A stretch of DNA of 64,000 bases, from NCBI GenBank assembly GCA_902651635.1, contig CACRSC010000040.1, forward strand, positions 1 through 64,000, in the 5' to 3' direction. The DNA is from Mastigamoeba balamuthi (taxonomy: Eukaryota > Evosea > Mastigamoebida > Mastigamoebidae). Numbering within the stretch: position 1 is the stretch's first letter; each line of letters begins with the position of its first letter. This document shows, piece after piece, positions 53,350 through 64,000 of the stretch. The notes below the pieces were generated by a model that searched no databases, had not been told where the DNA came from, and saw only the letters and a program-made list of their open reading frames with translations. The position numbers were made by a program, and so were the translations under genes.

Positions 53350-55297
53350 ATGCGCCCCGCGCTGCTGTTCTCTCTGCTGCCCTGCGTGGCCCTCTGCTCC
53401 GTGTTTGTGCAGTACAACTCGGCCTTCAACGCCTCCCTCGCCATGCGCGTCGTCACAGGCGGCGCCTGCAAGGACGGTGCGCCCACAGGCCACCCGGGAA
53501 ACACGAAGCGTGTGGGCAGCCTCTCAGCAGCAGCTCTGGCGCAGTGTACGCGACGGGGCGAATCTACGGCGACTCGCAGTTTATGTTCCGCGAGGTCCCC
53601 GCCCTCGACGGCGGCAGCGGCGTGTGGCTGGTGCCCGCCGCCAACCCGGACGTATTCATCTGCAATGACGGGACAGGATCGGGGAGGCTCGTGCTAGCAC
53701 AGCCCACACAGTCACTGGTGCACTCTCTTTTCGCCTTGGGTTCTACCCGACCGCATGCCCCTGTCGGGCCCTAACGGACCGCGTGCGCGCACTGAATCTC
53801 GCGCACTGCCTGTGCACGCGCAGTGCTCGTTCAAGAAGGTGGCGGGGCTGTCGAACCCCTCGCTTGTGTCGTTTGAGCAGCGGGGCAAGTACATCGGCTA
53901 CGCCAAGGCCTTTGACTACGACTGCGCTGTGTGGTACACCGGGAAAACCGCCGGCTGGACTGTGGGCCTCGTCGACAAGCCCGCCGACCCCACCCTCGCC
54001 ACGTGGATCTCCTCCGACGCCGGCCCCGTGAAGCTCTACATCCAGTGGACGATCTTCTGGCTGGGCAACTGCGGCGGCATCGCCTTCTTCACCAACAAGT
54101 CGGGCGACACGGCCTGGGACGTCGTCCCCGCGCTGTCCAGCACGTCGACGACGACGCTGCTCAGCCTCCAGCTCCACTCCAACGCGTCGCTGCACCTCGG
54201 CATCGACGACGACGGGGCGCAGCAGATGAACAACAGCTCCGTGACCCGCGTGCCCCTCAGGGTGATGGACTGCAGGGGCAGGGAGAGCCTCTGCACGTGG
54301 TCCCTCGTGGCCTCCACGACCGACGCGGGCAACTTCAACCTCTTCCTCGCGGGGAGGAGCAGCAGGAGGGGCCTGGACCGCCAGACGGCATCCAACGGCA
54401 CGCTCGCCTGCGCGTCGCCCAACAACGGGACCGCGAGCGCGTCTCTCATCTCGGCGGCGACGCTGGGCTTCTGGCGCAGCAGCTACACGGTCCCCAGAAC
54501 CCCCGCGGTCATCGTCAACTCGTCGTCGTCCTCGTCTTCGTCGTCGAGCTCCGCGAGGCCCACCAAGTGCTCCGACTTCACGCTGTGCAGGACGTGCATC
54601 ACGACGGAGCTCTCGTGCGGCTGGTGCGCAGAGACGGGCCTCTGCTCGCAGGGCACCAAGACGAGCCCCTCCAACTGCTCCAAGTCCAAGTGGCTCTTCG
54701 AGGTCTGCGTGGACGCTACGTGCGTAGTCCCCCTCGCTCCCCACTGCCCCTCGGCGGTGAGCATCGCGTTGCCTCTGATGCCCTCGCCCTCGTCGCAGAG
54801 CAAAAGACGGCGGGTCGTCGCCGAGCCTCGTGGCGCCGCTGGTGGGCGGCATCGTCGGCGGCGTCGTGGCGCTCTCGGCGGTGGTCATCGCAGCTGTGCT
54901 GGCCGTGCGGTGGAGCGCGCGCAAGAACAAGCAGGCCGCGTTCAACATCCCCATCGAGGGCCCGTCGGTCGACTTCACGGTCACCGCAGCCTCGCGGGAC
55001 TTCAACGACACGGGCTCGCCGCTGACGCTGCAGCTGTCGGGCAGCGGTGGCATCGCGACCATCGGGATGGACGGGGCGCAGAGCAGCAGCAGCGGGTCCG
55101 GGCTGTCGATGGTGCTGCCGCCGCTGGGGCTGCCCTCGGCAGCCAGCATGACCTTCGCGCCGGTGCTCAGCCCCGGCAGCAGAGACCTGGAGATGCCGCT
55201 GCCCCTGGGAAGCCTGGCTCTCGGCAGCGCCATCGGCACGGAGGCCGGCAACAGCAGGGGCCAGTCGCCAGCCCTGAAGTCCACCGCGATTAAGTAG
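53350..55297 (+). CDS. Type I membrane protein with PSI domain, paralogue 1
   Basis: Exons 53350-53476, 53545-53717, 53824-54719, 54799-55297; 564 aa. Signal peptide (MRPALLFSLLPCVALCS), then a long ectodomain with repeated strand motifs (VYATGRIYGDSQFMFREV, FKKVAGLSNPSLVSFEQRG, LSLQLHSNASLHLGIDD) that weakly recall an AbfB-type beta-trefoil. A Ser-rich stalk follows, then a PSI module (CSDFTLCRTCITTELSCGWC, CSQG, NCSKSKWLFEVC), then one TM helix with a glycine zipper (APLVGGIVGGVVALSAVVIA) and a basic stop-transfer. The 130-residue cytoplasmic tail holds NIPIEGPSVDF and GIATIGMDGAQSSSS, both shared with the paralogue. Many N-x-S/T sites. A surface adhesin or receptor is likely; the ligand is unknown. 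Confidence 0.88.
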
Positions 55298-55683
55298 GAC
55301 ACTTGATTTGCTGCACTCATTCCGATCTGTGGGCGGACGTGGACAGAATGTGCAACCAATTCCGAACACAGAGCTATTCCGGTTTGCTGCATGCGAACGC
55401 AGTACTCTCGCGCTACTGAGAAAGCTCGGGACGACCTTGAGTCCCACAGCTTCTGTTTTTCCTCGAACCACCAAATTTCCCTGAGGACTAGGAGGGCAAC
55501 GATCAACTCCTCGAACCCCTTCATTTCCAGCAGCAAGCAGCTCACCGGACAATGCTCCACTCCAACCCCAGAAAATTGCGGGAGAGGCCGATACGCCTTT
55601 TGCCCCCTCATTCCCGGAGCACGCTTGGGCTTACCAATGATAAATTGTTGCACATTCTTTGTTTTTTGCTCATAAAACTTGAG
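55298..55683. other. Convergent spacer between the PSI paralogues
   Basis: 386 bp tail-to-tail spacer with nothing recognisable. It shows no inverted repeat that would make the pair a simple palindrome. Confidence 0.5.
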
Positions 55684-57547
55684 CTACTGTGTTCCCTGAC
55701 TAGCAACCACAGCGCTGGTGCTGCCAAGCGGCATGATGCCCAGGGGCAGCTGCATATCTAGGTCTTTGGTGCCGGGGCTGGCAACCGCGGAGACGTTCAT
55801 GTTGACGACAGAGGGCAGCCCCAGGGGCAGCGCCATCGCCAGCCCCGACCCGCTGCTCTGCGTGCCGTCCGCTCCGATTGTTGCGATGCTCCCGCTGTTG
55901 CCGGGCGACAGTACTACTGTCATCGGCGAGAACGCGTCTGTGAAGTCCCGCGAGTACTCGGTGGCCGCGAAGTCGACGGACTTGCCCTCGATGGGGACGT
56001 TGAGCACAGCGGGCTTGCGCTTGTGCAGACTCCTCGTGATCAGCACAGCAGCGACGACCGCGGCACTCAGAACAGCGACGCCGCCGACGATGCCGCCCAC
56101 CAGCGGTGCCACGAGGCTCTTCGACGACCCCCGCCGTTGTTGCTGGACGGCGACGGAGCAGCGAACGTCAGAGACAGTCGCAGGCGCAGGCGGCAGGCGG
56201 CAGGCGAGAGGAGAGGGGAACAGACGCACGAAGAGAGAGCGCAGGACTCGAAGAACCACTGGGACTTGGAGCAGTTGGCGGGGTTCGACAAGGAGCCGTG
56301 GGCGCAGACTCCCGTCTCAGCGCACCAGCCGCACGAGAGGTCGCTGGTGATGCACGTCCTGCACAGCAGGTTGTCGGAGCAGCTCGGAGGCTTCGGGGCG
56401 CTCGACGATGAGGAGGGCACCGACGCGTTTACGATGACTGCCGGGGTTCTGGGGGCCGTGTAGTTGCTGCGCCAGAAGCCCAGCGTCGCTGCTGAGTTTA
56501 GGAACACGTAGGCCGCCCCGAAGACAGCCGTGCCGCACTCGAGCGTGCTGTTGATCGTCTGGCGGTCCAGCGTCATACTCACCTTGGTGCTTCCCGCGAA
56601 GACCAGGTTGAAGTCGCCCGCGTCCGAGGCCGAGGGCGTGAGGGACCACGTGCAGAGGCTCTCCCTGTTCCTGCAGTCCATCACTCTTGTCGGCACGCAG
56701 GTTGCGGAGCCACAGTACACCTTCTCCGCATCATACGAGTCGATGCCGAGGTACAGCGACGAGTTGGAGCTTAGCCGCAGGCTGATCATCTTTGTCGACG
56801 CTGGGCTGTACAGCGACGGCACGATGTCCCACGAGGTGTCGCCGGTGTTCTTCATGAAGAGCGCGTTGCCGCCACAGTTGCCCAGCAGGTTGTTGGTCGA
56901 CTGGATGTAGACCTTCACGGGGCCGGGGTCGGAGGAGATCCACGTGGCGAGGGTGGGGTTTGCGGGCCTGTGGACGAGGCCCACGGTCCAGCCAGCGGTG
57001 TTCCCTCTGTAGTTCGAGGCGCAGTCGTAGTCAAAGGCCTTGGCGTAGCCAATGTACTGGCCCCCCTGTTCAAACGACACCAACGAGGGGTTTGACAGCC
57101 CCGCAACCTTGTTGAACGAGCACTGCACAGCGCGCACCCTGTGAGCCCAAATTACTCGGAGGGGCGAAGATAACAGTCGGTGCACCAGCGCTGCGGACAG
57201 GGCGGGCTGCACAACCACGAGTCGTCCTGTCCCCGTGCCGTCGTTGCAGATGTAGTAGCCCGGGCTGGTTGCGGGCACCAATGACACTCCGCTGCCGCCG
57301 TCGAGGGCCGCGACCTCGCGGAACATGAACTGCCCGTCAACGTAGATGCGCCCCGTGGCGTACACTGTGCGGGATTGCTGAGTGGCGTGCTCGCCGAGTC
57401 TCTGCGGGACGCACCGTCCTTGCATGTGCCACCGGTGACGACGCGCATGGCGATGGAGGTGTCCGAGGCCGAGTTGTACTGCACAAACACGGAGCAGAGC
57501 GCCAACCCGGGCAGCAGGGAGAGCAGCAGGACAGAGCGGCACAGCAT
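55684..57547 (-). CDS. Type I membrane protein with PSI domain, paralogue 2
   Basis: Exons 57547-57415, 57364-57186, 57122-56226, 56142-55684; 555 aa, every junction at the same place as in paralogue 1 (the third differs slightly in phase). Signal peptide MLCRSVLLLSLLPGLALCS; ectodomain CSFNKVAGLSNPSLVSFEQG, YIGYAKAFDYDCASNY; PSI module CSDNLLCRTCITSDLSCGWC; TM APLVGGIVGGVAVLSAAVVA; tail NVPIEGKSVDF and GSIATIGADGTQSSGSG. Roughly 60-70% identical over the ectodomain by eye. Lacks the long Ser run of paralogue 1. Its opposite orientation and conserved introns point to an inverted duplication of a whole gene. Confidence 0.88.
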
Positions 57548-58883
57548 TGCCAGCCTCTTGGCTTCTGGCACGCGAACTCTAACACAAATGAGACACCGAG
57601 ATACAGCAGATCCTACAGCAGAGTGCCCAGCAGTCAGCGAAAATGCAGGGCTGGAAAAGTGAATATGGCGACAGGAGGCCAAAACAGTTCAAGTCACCCG
57701 ACGGAAGTCGAAACGGGCCTTTCGCTTCTACTGACTCTACCGCACGCGTGATTACGTATGGCGAGATGTTACCAAGATCTCTTCTCTCCTCTAGCCAGTG
57801 CCTCTCCACGGGTGAGGGCTCCGAAATTCGTTTGCTGTTTTTTGCTAAACCACTAAAGACCGAGGCAATGTTGCACAGGGGCTCGGCATAATTAACATAG
57901 TGCACCCACACCAATCAAAACTCCACTTGAACATCCAACGAAATCGGCCCTTCTACTCTCTCGTCTGTCCTACAGAGTGAGGGCAAACATGGCGACACAC
58001 CCATCGGGATGACTGCCCTCTTGGCAACCCAAATTTGACGTATACCCCGAGGATTGATGGGAGCACAGAAGCAGAGTACTCCGGTACTCCGCCACAGTTG
58101 ATTTCCCTGGGCACATTATGGGCTCCTGATCAACGATCAGTAGAAATAAGATCTCTGGCACGCTTGCCACTGCTTTTAAGGTGGTCCCCCCGCCTCACTT
58201 AGCAGACCTGATCGTCCGGATTTCTGGTGATGTTGCGTGACGCCATTAACACCCGTGAACTCCACTGGGTCTCAGGGACTAGGTGTGGGCAATTGGCCTC
58301 GGCTGTTCGGCGGGTGGCGCATTGCAATGCGTGGCGTCTCTCGTGCTGCTTCTGCTGTTCCCCTCCTCGCTTTGCTGCGGCGGGTCTCTCTCACAGATCC
58401 GACGCCTTGTGCGCGGTGGTGTCGGAGAATCGCTGCAATGGGTGACAGTGGCCACCAGCAGCACACGTTCAGAAACGCCAGTACCAGTGCACCAGTAGAC
58501 AGGAGGCGCATGCGCCGGCCCAATGAGCGCGCGCTTTGCTGATGGCTTGCTGTATCCTGTCCAATGACTCCAGACAACAACTATAACTTGCACAGAAAGA
58601 AGAGTGGCCACTGAGCTATCTAGGGGCCCCAGCAGCTCGGCCTGTGCTCGACCTGGCCCGCAGGCAGGGCCCCCGCCATCAAGGCAAACGAACGAGGGGG
58701 CCTGGGGGATATCCCAGAGCGGTCTGTAAGGTGTGCTGTGACGTGTCTACTTCGAGATCGGGGCCCCGGTGCGGGCGGGTGCGGATCTGAAAACAGGAAT
58801 CACGAGCAGCGACAAAACCGGGGCAGCAGCAGCAATTGCCCCCACACCTTCTCGTTTTCCGTCAACCCCCTTTTCCACTCGCC
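57548..58883. other. Intergenic, PSI paralogue 2 / MRH gene
   Basis: 1,336 bp between divergent starts. I see no gene. A tRNA-like A box on the minus strand near 58605-58625 has no partner B box. The sequence is neither strongly repetitive nor AT-rich. Confidence 0.4.
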
Positions 58884-60367
58884 ATGCTTGCCCTGCTCGC
58901 ACTCGTGCTTCTTGGCGACGCCGTGGCGTCTTCCCGTCTCTCTACGGTGCGCCCCCCGCTGAGGCCACGCGGCACAGCTGACAGCACACACACACACACA
59001 CGCGGCACCACCGCAGTGCGAGGGCTCTGTCTACTACCCCGACACCAAGGAGACGTACTACTACGACCTGAGCGCCCTGAGCCACGCCCCTGGGTGAGGC
59101 CCCTCTCTGGCCTCCCCCTCCCCTCTTCTGCTGAGCGAGGAACAACCGCCACCCAGGGCGCCGGACCTTGTGGCGGGGCCCGACGCCTATGGCACCGCCT
59201 TCTACGTGAACCTGTGCGGGGCCACCACGGCGCCCTGCAGTGCCCCCGACACGGCTGTCTGCCAGAAGGCCTCCAACGGCGACTACTACGGCTGCGGCAC
59301 CAGTGCCTCGCAGCGCCTCGGCCCCTCAGGCACCCGCCCACCTGCGCTGCCTGCCCCACGCCACCGCAGCACCTCACGCAACGGCTCGCACAGGGCTCCC
59401 CGGCGAGGGCGTGGCCGTGTCGCTCGAGGGCGGCCAGCGCTGCAGCGGCGGGGCCCAGAGGAGGACGGCCATCCGCGTGGTCTGCGACCCCCGCGCAGTG
59501 CCCGGCTTCTTCGTGGCGGCTGCCGAGGAGGGGCCCTGCAGCTACGCCCTCACCCTCAACTCCTCCGCGGGCTGCGGCTCGACCACGCCCCGGGGCCGCC
59601 TGCCAGCCGCCTACGTGGCGTCGGCGCTGAGCTCGGAGCTGCTGGGCCTCGAAGTCGGCGACCGCGACGACGCGCTGCTGGCCCCGCTGGCCGCCGTCCC
59701 CGAGCCCCTGCGCGTGGCCGCCAGCGCAGACGCCGTCTACGTTGCCGCGGGGCCGCGGGTCGTGCGGGTGGCCAAGGGCGACTGGCGGCGTCGCGACGTG
59801 GTGGCCGAGGACCCCGCGGGGCTGCCCGTGCGCGAGGTCAGCGTCGCCGGGGGCACTCTCTGGTACGTCGTCTGCGGCCCCGCCTGCGTCGCGCGCGCCG
59901 TGGACCTCGGCACGGGCAGGCAGGTGGCCGAGGTGCCGCTGGGGGCCCTGAGCGGCAGCCACCCCGTGCGGGGCGACGCCGTCGACGGCGAGCACTTTGC
60001 GTTCGCGGTGCCCTACTACAGCAGCCTCGTCTTCGTCGTCGACCGCGCGGGCAACCACACGGCCTACCCGCTGCCCTGCACGCCGCGGGCCATGGCGCTC
60101 GAGCAGGCCACGCAGGCGGTAGCCGTCGTGTGCAGCGACGACGTGCACGTGGGCCTGCTGAGCGATTTCATGGAGCAGACGGCGGAGCGCTGGGCGCTGC
60201 CCAAGGGCCACGGCGAGGCCACGGCCGTCGACTACCACAGCGGCGCCGTGTGGGTCGCCGACAAGGCGCTGGGCGTCCTCAGGGCCGAGCTGCGCGGCAG
60301 CTGGAGGGTCCTGAGCCTCGACAGCACTAGGGTGGTCTCTGACCTCGTGCTCGAGAGGGGCCAGTGA
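58884..60367 (+). CDS. Secreted MRH-domain protein with C-terminal propeller-like region
   Basis: Exons 58884-58946, 59017-59093, 59157-59302, 59394-60367; 419 aa. Signal peptide MLALLALVLLGDAVASS. The next ~120 residues form a mannose-6-phosphate-receptor homology domain: CEGSVYYPDTKETYYYDLSA, FYVNLCG, CSAPDTAVCQKAS..DYYGCG, VSLEGGQRCSGGAQRRTAIR, VVCDP and CSYALTLNSSAGC, with the Cys spacing and the R...VC and Y-containing ends typical of the fold. The remaining ~270 residues show repeated WD/NHL-like strands (VAASADAVYVAAGPRVVRVA, GDAVDGEHFAFAVPYYSSLV, AVDYHSGAVWVADKALGVLR) suggesting a six-bladed propeller. MRH domains bind mannose-type glycans in ER quality control or lysosomal sorting; this combination is not one I know. 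The third donor is GTGCCT; a GC donor slightly downstream also keeps phase. Confidence 0.82.
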
Positions 60368-60857
60368 GGGTGGCTGCTTTCGCAACACAAGCACGTGACC
60401 AAGTCTGCTAGGCCTGCTGGGCTGAGTGGGCAAAGCGCCTACCTCGCGCCCGCAGCACAGGGCTCACAGCAGGTTATCGGATGCAACATTCGCCTGCCAC
60501 ACACGGTTTGTTTGCCCATTGCTGTGCTGGCCCTTCTCTTCCAATCTGTGCTGGCTGCTGCACCACATTCTTTCTCACAGTGGAAGTGCCACTCCGCGCC
60601 ACTACACAACACCCCTGCAAAACTGCATAGCTAGGAACTGAAGCATCTTTCACCATGCGACATAGCAGGATAAAAAGAGCCTATGGTCCAAGGGGTACGT
60701 GACATCAGAGATATGCACTAATCTTGTGGTACTGATGTGGCGATGACGATTTTCCCCGCAGGGTCTTTGACTGGGGATTTAAGAATCCCGAGATAACATC
60801 CCCAGCATAATCATCTGATGTTGGCGGTATCTCTCTCTGACTCGTAACCAGACCACA
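60368..60857. other. Intergenic, MRH gene / NTPase gene
   Basis: 490 bp, no gene recognised. GATTTAAGAATCCCGAGAT near 60775 is AT-richer than its surroundings but no defined element is visible. Confidence 0.4.
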
Positions 60858-63780
60858 TATGAAGCGTGCAGCAGAGAGCCCTCCACTCAGCAAGCCCCCA
60901 GCCCCGAAGCGCCCCAAAGAGTACGCCTGTGCCGGCGCGCTCGTGAGTGGTCCCTAACCCACCAATGGAGCAGAGACGAGGCGATGCCCGCGGACCTCGT
61001 GCTGGTGCACCGCGAGGAGGCCATCGCCGCCACTGTCCACGCGTGGGCCGACAACCAGGACGCCAGCAGCACCGACGATGCCGCGCACAGGCCCAGGGGC
61101 ACCGTGGTCTTCGCGGGGCAGAGGCCTGGCTCGGGCAAGACGCGCCTGGGCCACCACCTGGCGACGCTGCCCCCGCAGACCCGCGAGGCACTGCTGCAGG
61201 GCAGTCCCCCCTGCAGGGCCACTATCATGCGCAGGTGCGCTGCCCCTGCATCGCCTCTGCCTCTGCCTCTTGGGGGGGTCTAGCGTCGTCAGGAACTGCT
61301 CGTGTGCCTCGGTGCTGGGCGTGGTGGTGGCCTGGTGAGCCCTCTATGCAGTGAGATAACTCTCTATGTGCCCGCCTTGCCTCTGCCTCTGGGCGGGGTG
61401 TGTGGGGCGACCTTGTAGTGTAGGCTCCATACACTCGTGTGCCCTCTGGTGCTGCGCGTGTGGTCCTGGTGGGCCCTCTGTGGGGAGATAACTCTCTGGG
61501 GGTGCTCTGTTGTGAGTTCCCTTTGTTGGGAGAAGGTCATTCAGGCACACTGCTGATGGCGTCATTGCCACATCAGCAGAGCCACATCGTTGATGCAACA
61601 TCTCACATCGTCACACGGGCTAGGGTCTTTGCTGCGAGGTACGTGTTGCTCTCGGTGAGAGAGATGGTCGGGAGCAACCTTGTCGATGCGTTGCACGATG
61701 CGGTTGTCTTCGCGCTGCTCCGGGGGGTCGAGGTCGAGAAGCGGAGTCAGATCTTGGAGGAGATCGATCCCAAGCCCAGCACGTGCGCGCCTTCTAGCGC
61801 CCCCCAGAGCAGCTGTGCCCCGCTGACTGTGTTTGCACGGGGAGCAGGCCGCTGTCCCACGTGGTCGAGACCTTTGTCGGCCTCACAGGCCAGCCGCTGC
61901 TGCTGCACTTTGACGAGCTCCAGGACTTGGAGACGAGTGCCCAGATCTCGCAGGACTTCACCACTGCGTGCCCCTATGGCGCGCCAGAGCCCGGGGCTGT
62001 CGACCTCCGTGTGCTGTGGCGCTACTACCAATTCCTGCTGCAGGTTCGCCTTGCCCGATCAATGATGGTCGTACACCCCCGTCCCCTCCCCGCTGAACAC
62101 ATGGCCGTGAGCCCACAGGTGCATCCCCTGGTCTTGGTGCGGGACGTCTTCGTTTTCTGCTCGGGCACTTCCGTTGCGCTCTCGCTTATTGGGCAGCTGC
62201 AGCTACTCGAGCCAATGTTCAATTCCCCGTCTATCCTGCATGTGGTTCTGGGACACCTCGAGGCTGACCACATCTGCTCTGCAATCGAGCGCACTGTGCT
62301 CCCCTCGGGTGCAACGGTTTCGGAGAAGCTTGGGCTCGGCAAGCTCGGCACAAGGTCAGAGAATCAGTCTTATGCACTAGAGCTTGTGGTGAAGCTCATC
62401 TTCGGGATCACTGGTGGGCTCCCGAGGGCTGTGTACCACAGCGTCAAGGTGATCTATGACCTGGGAATCGACGTGGGGACACTGGACAAAGAGGCAATCG
62501 TCAACCTGTTCGAAAGGGGTGGAAGCCTGTGGAAGACCGTAAAGGAGAAGGCCTCCTCGGTCATCGCAATACCACCACCGGGAAATCCACTTCGCAAGCC
62601 ATTCGACTCGCTTGTCCTCCGCAGCCTCTTTGGGGTCCCCGTCGCGAGAAATGCCATGGTTCGGTCTCCACTTGTGCCGCATTCTCAAATACAGCACAGG
62701 CAATGGTCGGCAGCCAGAAGCGTCCCCTGCTGGATCTCATTGAGAAATTCGGTTTCTCTGTCACAAGGGGTCCGGCAGATGACACACTTCTGGTCGTGCT
62801 CTCGCAGCTTGATATCGAGCAGCTCAAGGATGCGGGGCTCTCGCAGTTGTGCTGCCATTGCATCCAATACACACAAGATACACCGGTACACTTTATTGAC
62901 ACCTAAATCTCGATCTAATACCACATCGTGAGAGCAGAGGGGTATCCCCAATGCCTCTGGAGTTCTCGAAGACTCTTTCGACGAGATGCTTGCTACCAAG
63001 ATCGAGAGCTTGACAAAGGCCTTGGCGCCCACTGTGCCCACTCTCGGTGCCCTCATCTAACGCTTGTGGTCTTGTGGTTGGCCTGGTGGTCTCATGCTGT
63101 TTTTCTCTTCAGGAGACCTGCTCCCGCAAATGAAAGAGATGCTCGGCGAGGAGATTTCCTCCATTCAGCTGCTACTGGCAAGTGAGGACATTGTTGCCGA
63201 CCTGCCAGTGGGATCATCAAGCTCAGAAGAGAGGTCGTGAACAAGGTCTTCGACGCGAGCTGGCCAGAACATATAGTGGCTGGCATTCTAAGAATGAACT
63301 GCATCGGGAGGTTTGCTGAGTAGTCTTGCTCGCCCCATGGGCTCTACACCCACCCGTCTGGCCATGAACCTCATTGAAATGCAGAAGAAGCTCTTCAGGG
63401 ATTCTGCATCCAACAAGCACCTGGGGCGCAGACATTGAGAAGGAGCTGAACAACTTCACTGCCATCTGGGGTCTGCCTGACATGTGCTACGCTTTCCCCA
63501 TTAGTAACAGTACTGTACAAAGTATAGTAGATTCGAGTGTCAAGGCCTTGTTGGAGCTCTTGGCAATACAACACAGAGGACCACTAGGCCTACGTACTAT
63601 TGTGAAGTCTAGCCGAGTTGACCAAGGGCAGCAGCGAGTTTAAGAAATGGCTACGGACCCAATTTTCGGGGCTGTTGAGCTGCAGAAATCTGACCGGGTC
63701 GGATCTCCTATCTCATTTTACATACATAGACCAATACAATCATTTCAAGCTCCCTTCATGAGTTAGTTTAAGAAAGTCCT
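60858..63780 (+). CDS. Crinkler/RHS-like P-loop NTPase gene (exons partly resolved)
   Basis: First exon from 60858 (MKRAAESPPLSKPPAPKRPK, basic, possibly nuclear-targeting). About 60985-61240: LVLVHREEAIAATVHAWADN and VVFAGQRPGSGKTRLGHHLA, a Walker A motif. About 61855-62560: VVETFVGLTGQPLLLHFDEL then QDLE (Walker B), VRDVFVFCSGTSVALSLIG, SILHVVLGHLEADHICSAIE and IFGITGGLPRAVYHSVKVIY. This order (P-loop, DEx, a sensor-like FCSGTS, then a GG.PR motif) matches NTPase modules of Crinkler and trypanosomal RHS-type proteins. Later segments (DSFDEMLATKIESLTKALAP, about 62965-63025; GDLLPQMKEMLGEEISSIQL, about 63115-63175; SEFKKWLRTQFSGLLS near 63630) may be C-terminal exons. Frame breaks between segments mean introns, decay, or both. 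Confidence 0.55.
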
Positions 63781-64000
63781 TGCTGCTGACCAGTTCCTCG
63801 CAGCTGGCTGTGCTGACAGTAAGCCTTTCTTGCTCCTTGAAGCTCACTGTTCTGCCACAGTGTGCCCATGCACCGAGGCAGCCCCTGGCCTCCGATCCCG
63901 AGTTCCATAACAGGCTGGCCAGCCTGTTTCTCCTCCGTTGCCAGCCAAGGCAGCCGTCCCATCCCGATCATTTCCTGGCCCTACCTGTTACTGCTGCTGC

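Noticed and set aside
55298-55683. Inverted PSI gene pair as one large palindrome
   Set aside because: The spacer has no matching arms and the two genes differ throughout, so this is an old inverted duplication rather than a palindrome.
58590-58640. Second tRNA-like A box on the minus strand (GATAGCTCAGTGG)
   Set aside because: No B box and no complementary acceptor stem follow, so no cloverleaf can be drawn.

Overview
The window is nuclear DNA of an intron-rich, GC-rich protist. It carries conserved eukaryotic housekeeping genes (ALG3, a VAMP-type R-SNARE, CDC26, LSG1, isopentenyl-diphosphate isomerase, ribosomal P1, CCDC25, an SLC38A9-like transporter, an arrestin-fold protein), spliceosomal introns of about 60-640 bp and AATAAA poly(A) signals. 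Large surface-protein genes, a Crinkler/RHS-like NTPase and a bacterial-type pectin lyase would suit a free-living amoeboid protist, possibly Amoebozoa, but that placement is inference.

Layout. 0-3 kb: ALG3 (+) and a five-exon R-SNARE (-). 3-7 kb: rearranged repeats of a Gln-rich coiled-coil gene with two long fold-back palindromes, a displaced CDC26 fragment and a decayed TPR-type gene. 7-10.5 kb: a decayed CACTA (Tnp2) transposon. 11.8-24 kb: a compact GC-rich block: CDC26 (-) divergent from LSG1 (+), rhamnogalacturonan lyase (+), GT8-like glycosyltransferase (-), an LRR protein with one repeat per exon (+), IPP isomerase (-), RPLP1 (+). 24-32.3 kb: AT-richer DNA with decayed host-like coding, a Harbinger-type transposase remnant (-) and a piggyBac-like transposase with a SAP domain (+). 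32.5-36.1 kb: an unrecognised 282-aa gene (-) and an AAAP transporter (-). 37-47.5 kb: AT-rich repeats, including a 2.67-kb inverted-repeat element whose insertion point is shown by an uninterrupted paralogous copy. 47.7-64 kb: CCDC25 (+), an arrestin-fold gene (-) with a 1,083-bp tandem duplication, a tail-to-tail pair of paralogous PSI-domain membrane proteins, an MRH-domain secreted protein (+), and a Crinkler/RHS-like NTPase gene (+).

Exon structures were rebuilt by hand. Those of ALG3, VAMP, LSG1, GT8, RPLP1, the transporter, CCDC25, arrestin, both PSI genes and the MRH gene keep frame across every junction and sum to multiples of three, as does the LRR gene from its minimal start. In these models the 5' splice site is mostly GTNCGC rather than the usual GTRAGT, and six introns begin with GC. 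This pattern runs through all the host genes and is the most general oddity of the window.

The genes do not form one pathway. ALG3 (ER N-glycan assembly), the MRH protein (mannose-glycan binding fold), the R-SNARE, the GT8 enzyme and the signal-bearing surface proteins all belong to the secretory system, while LSG1, RPLP1 and CCDC25 belong to ribosome biogenesis or translation-linked families.
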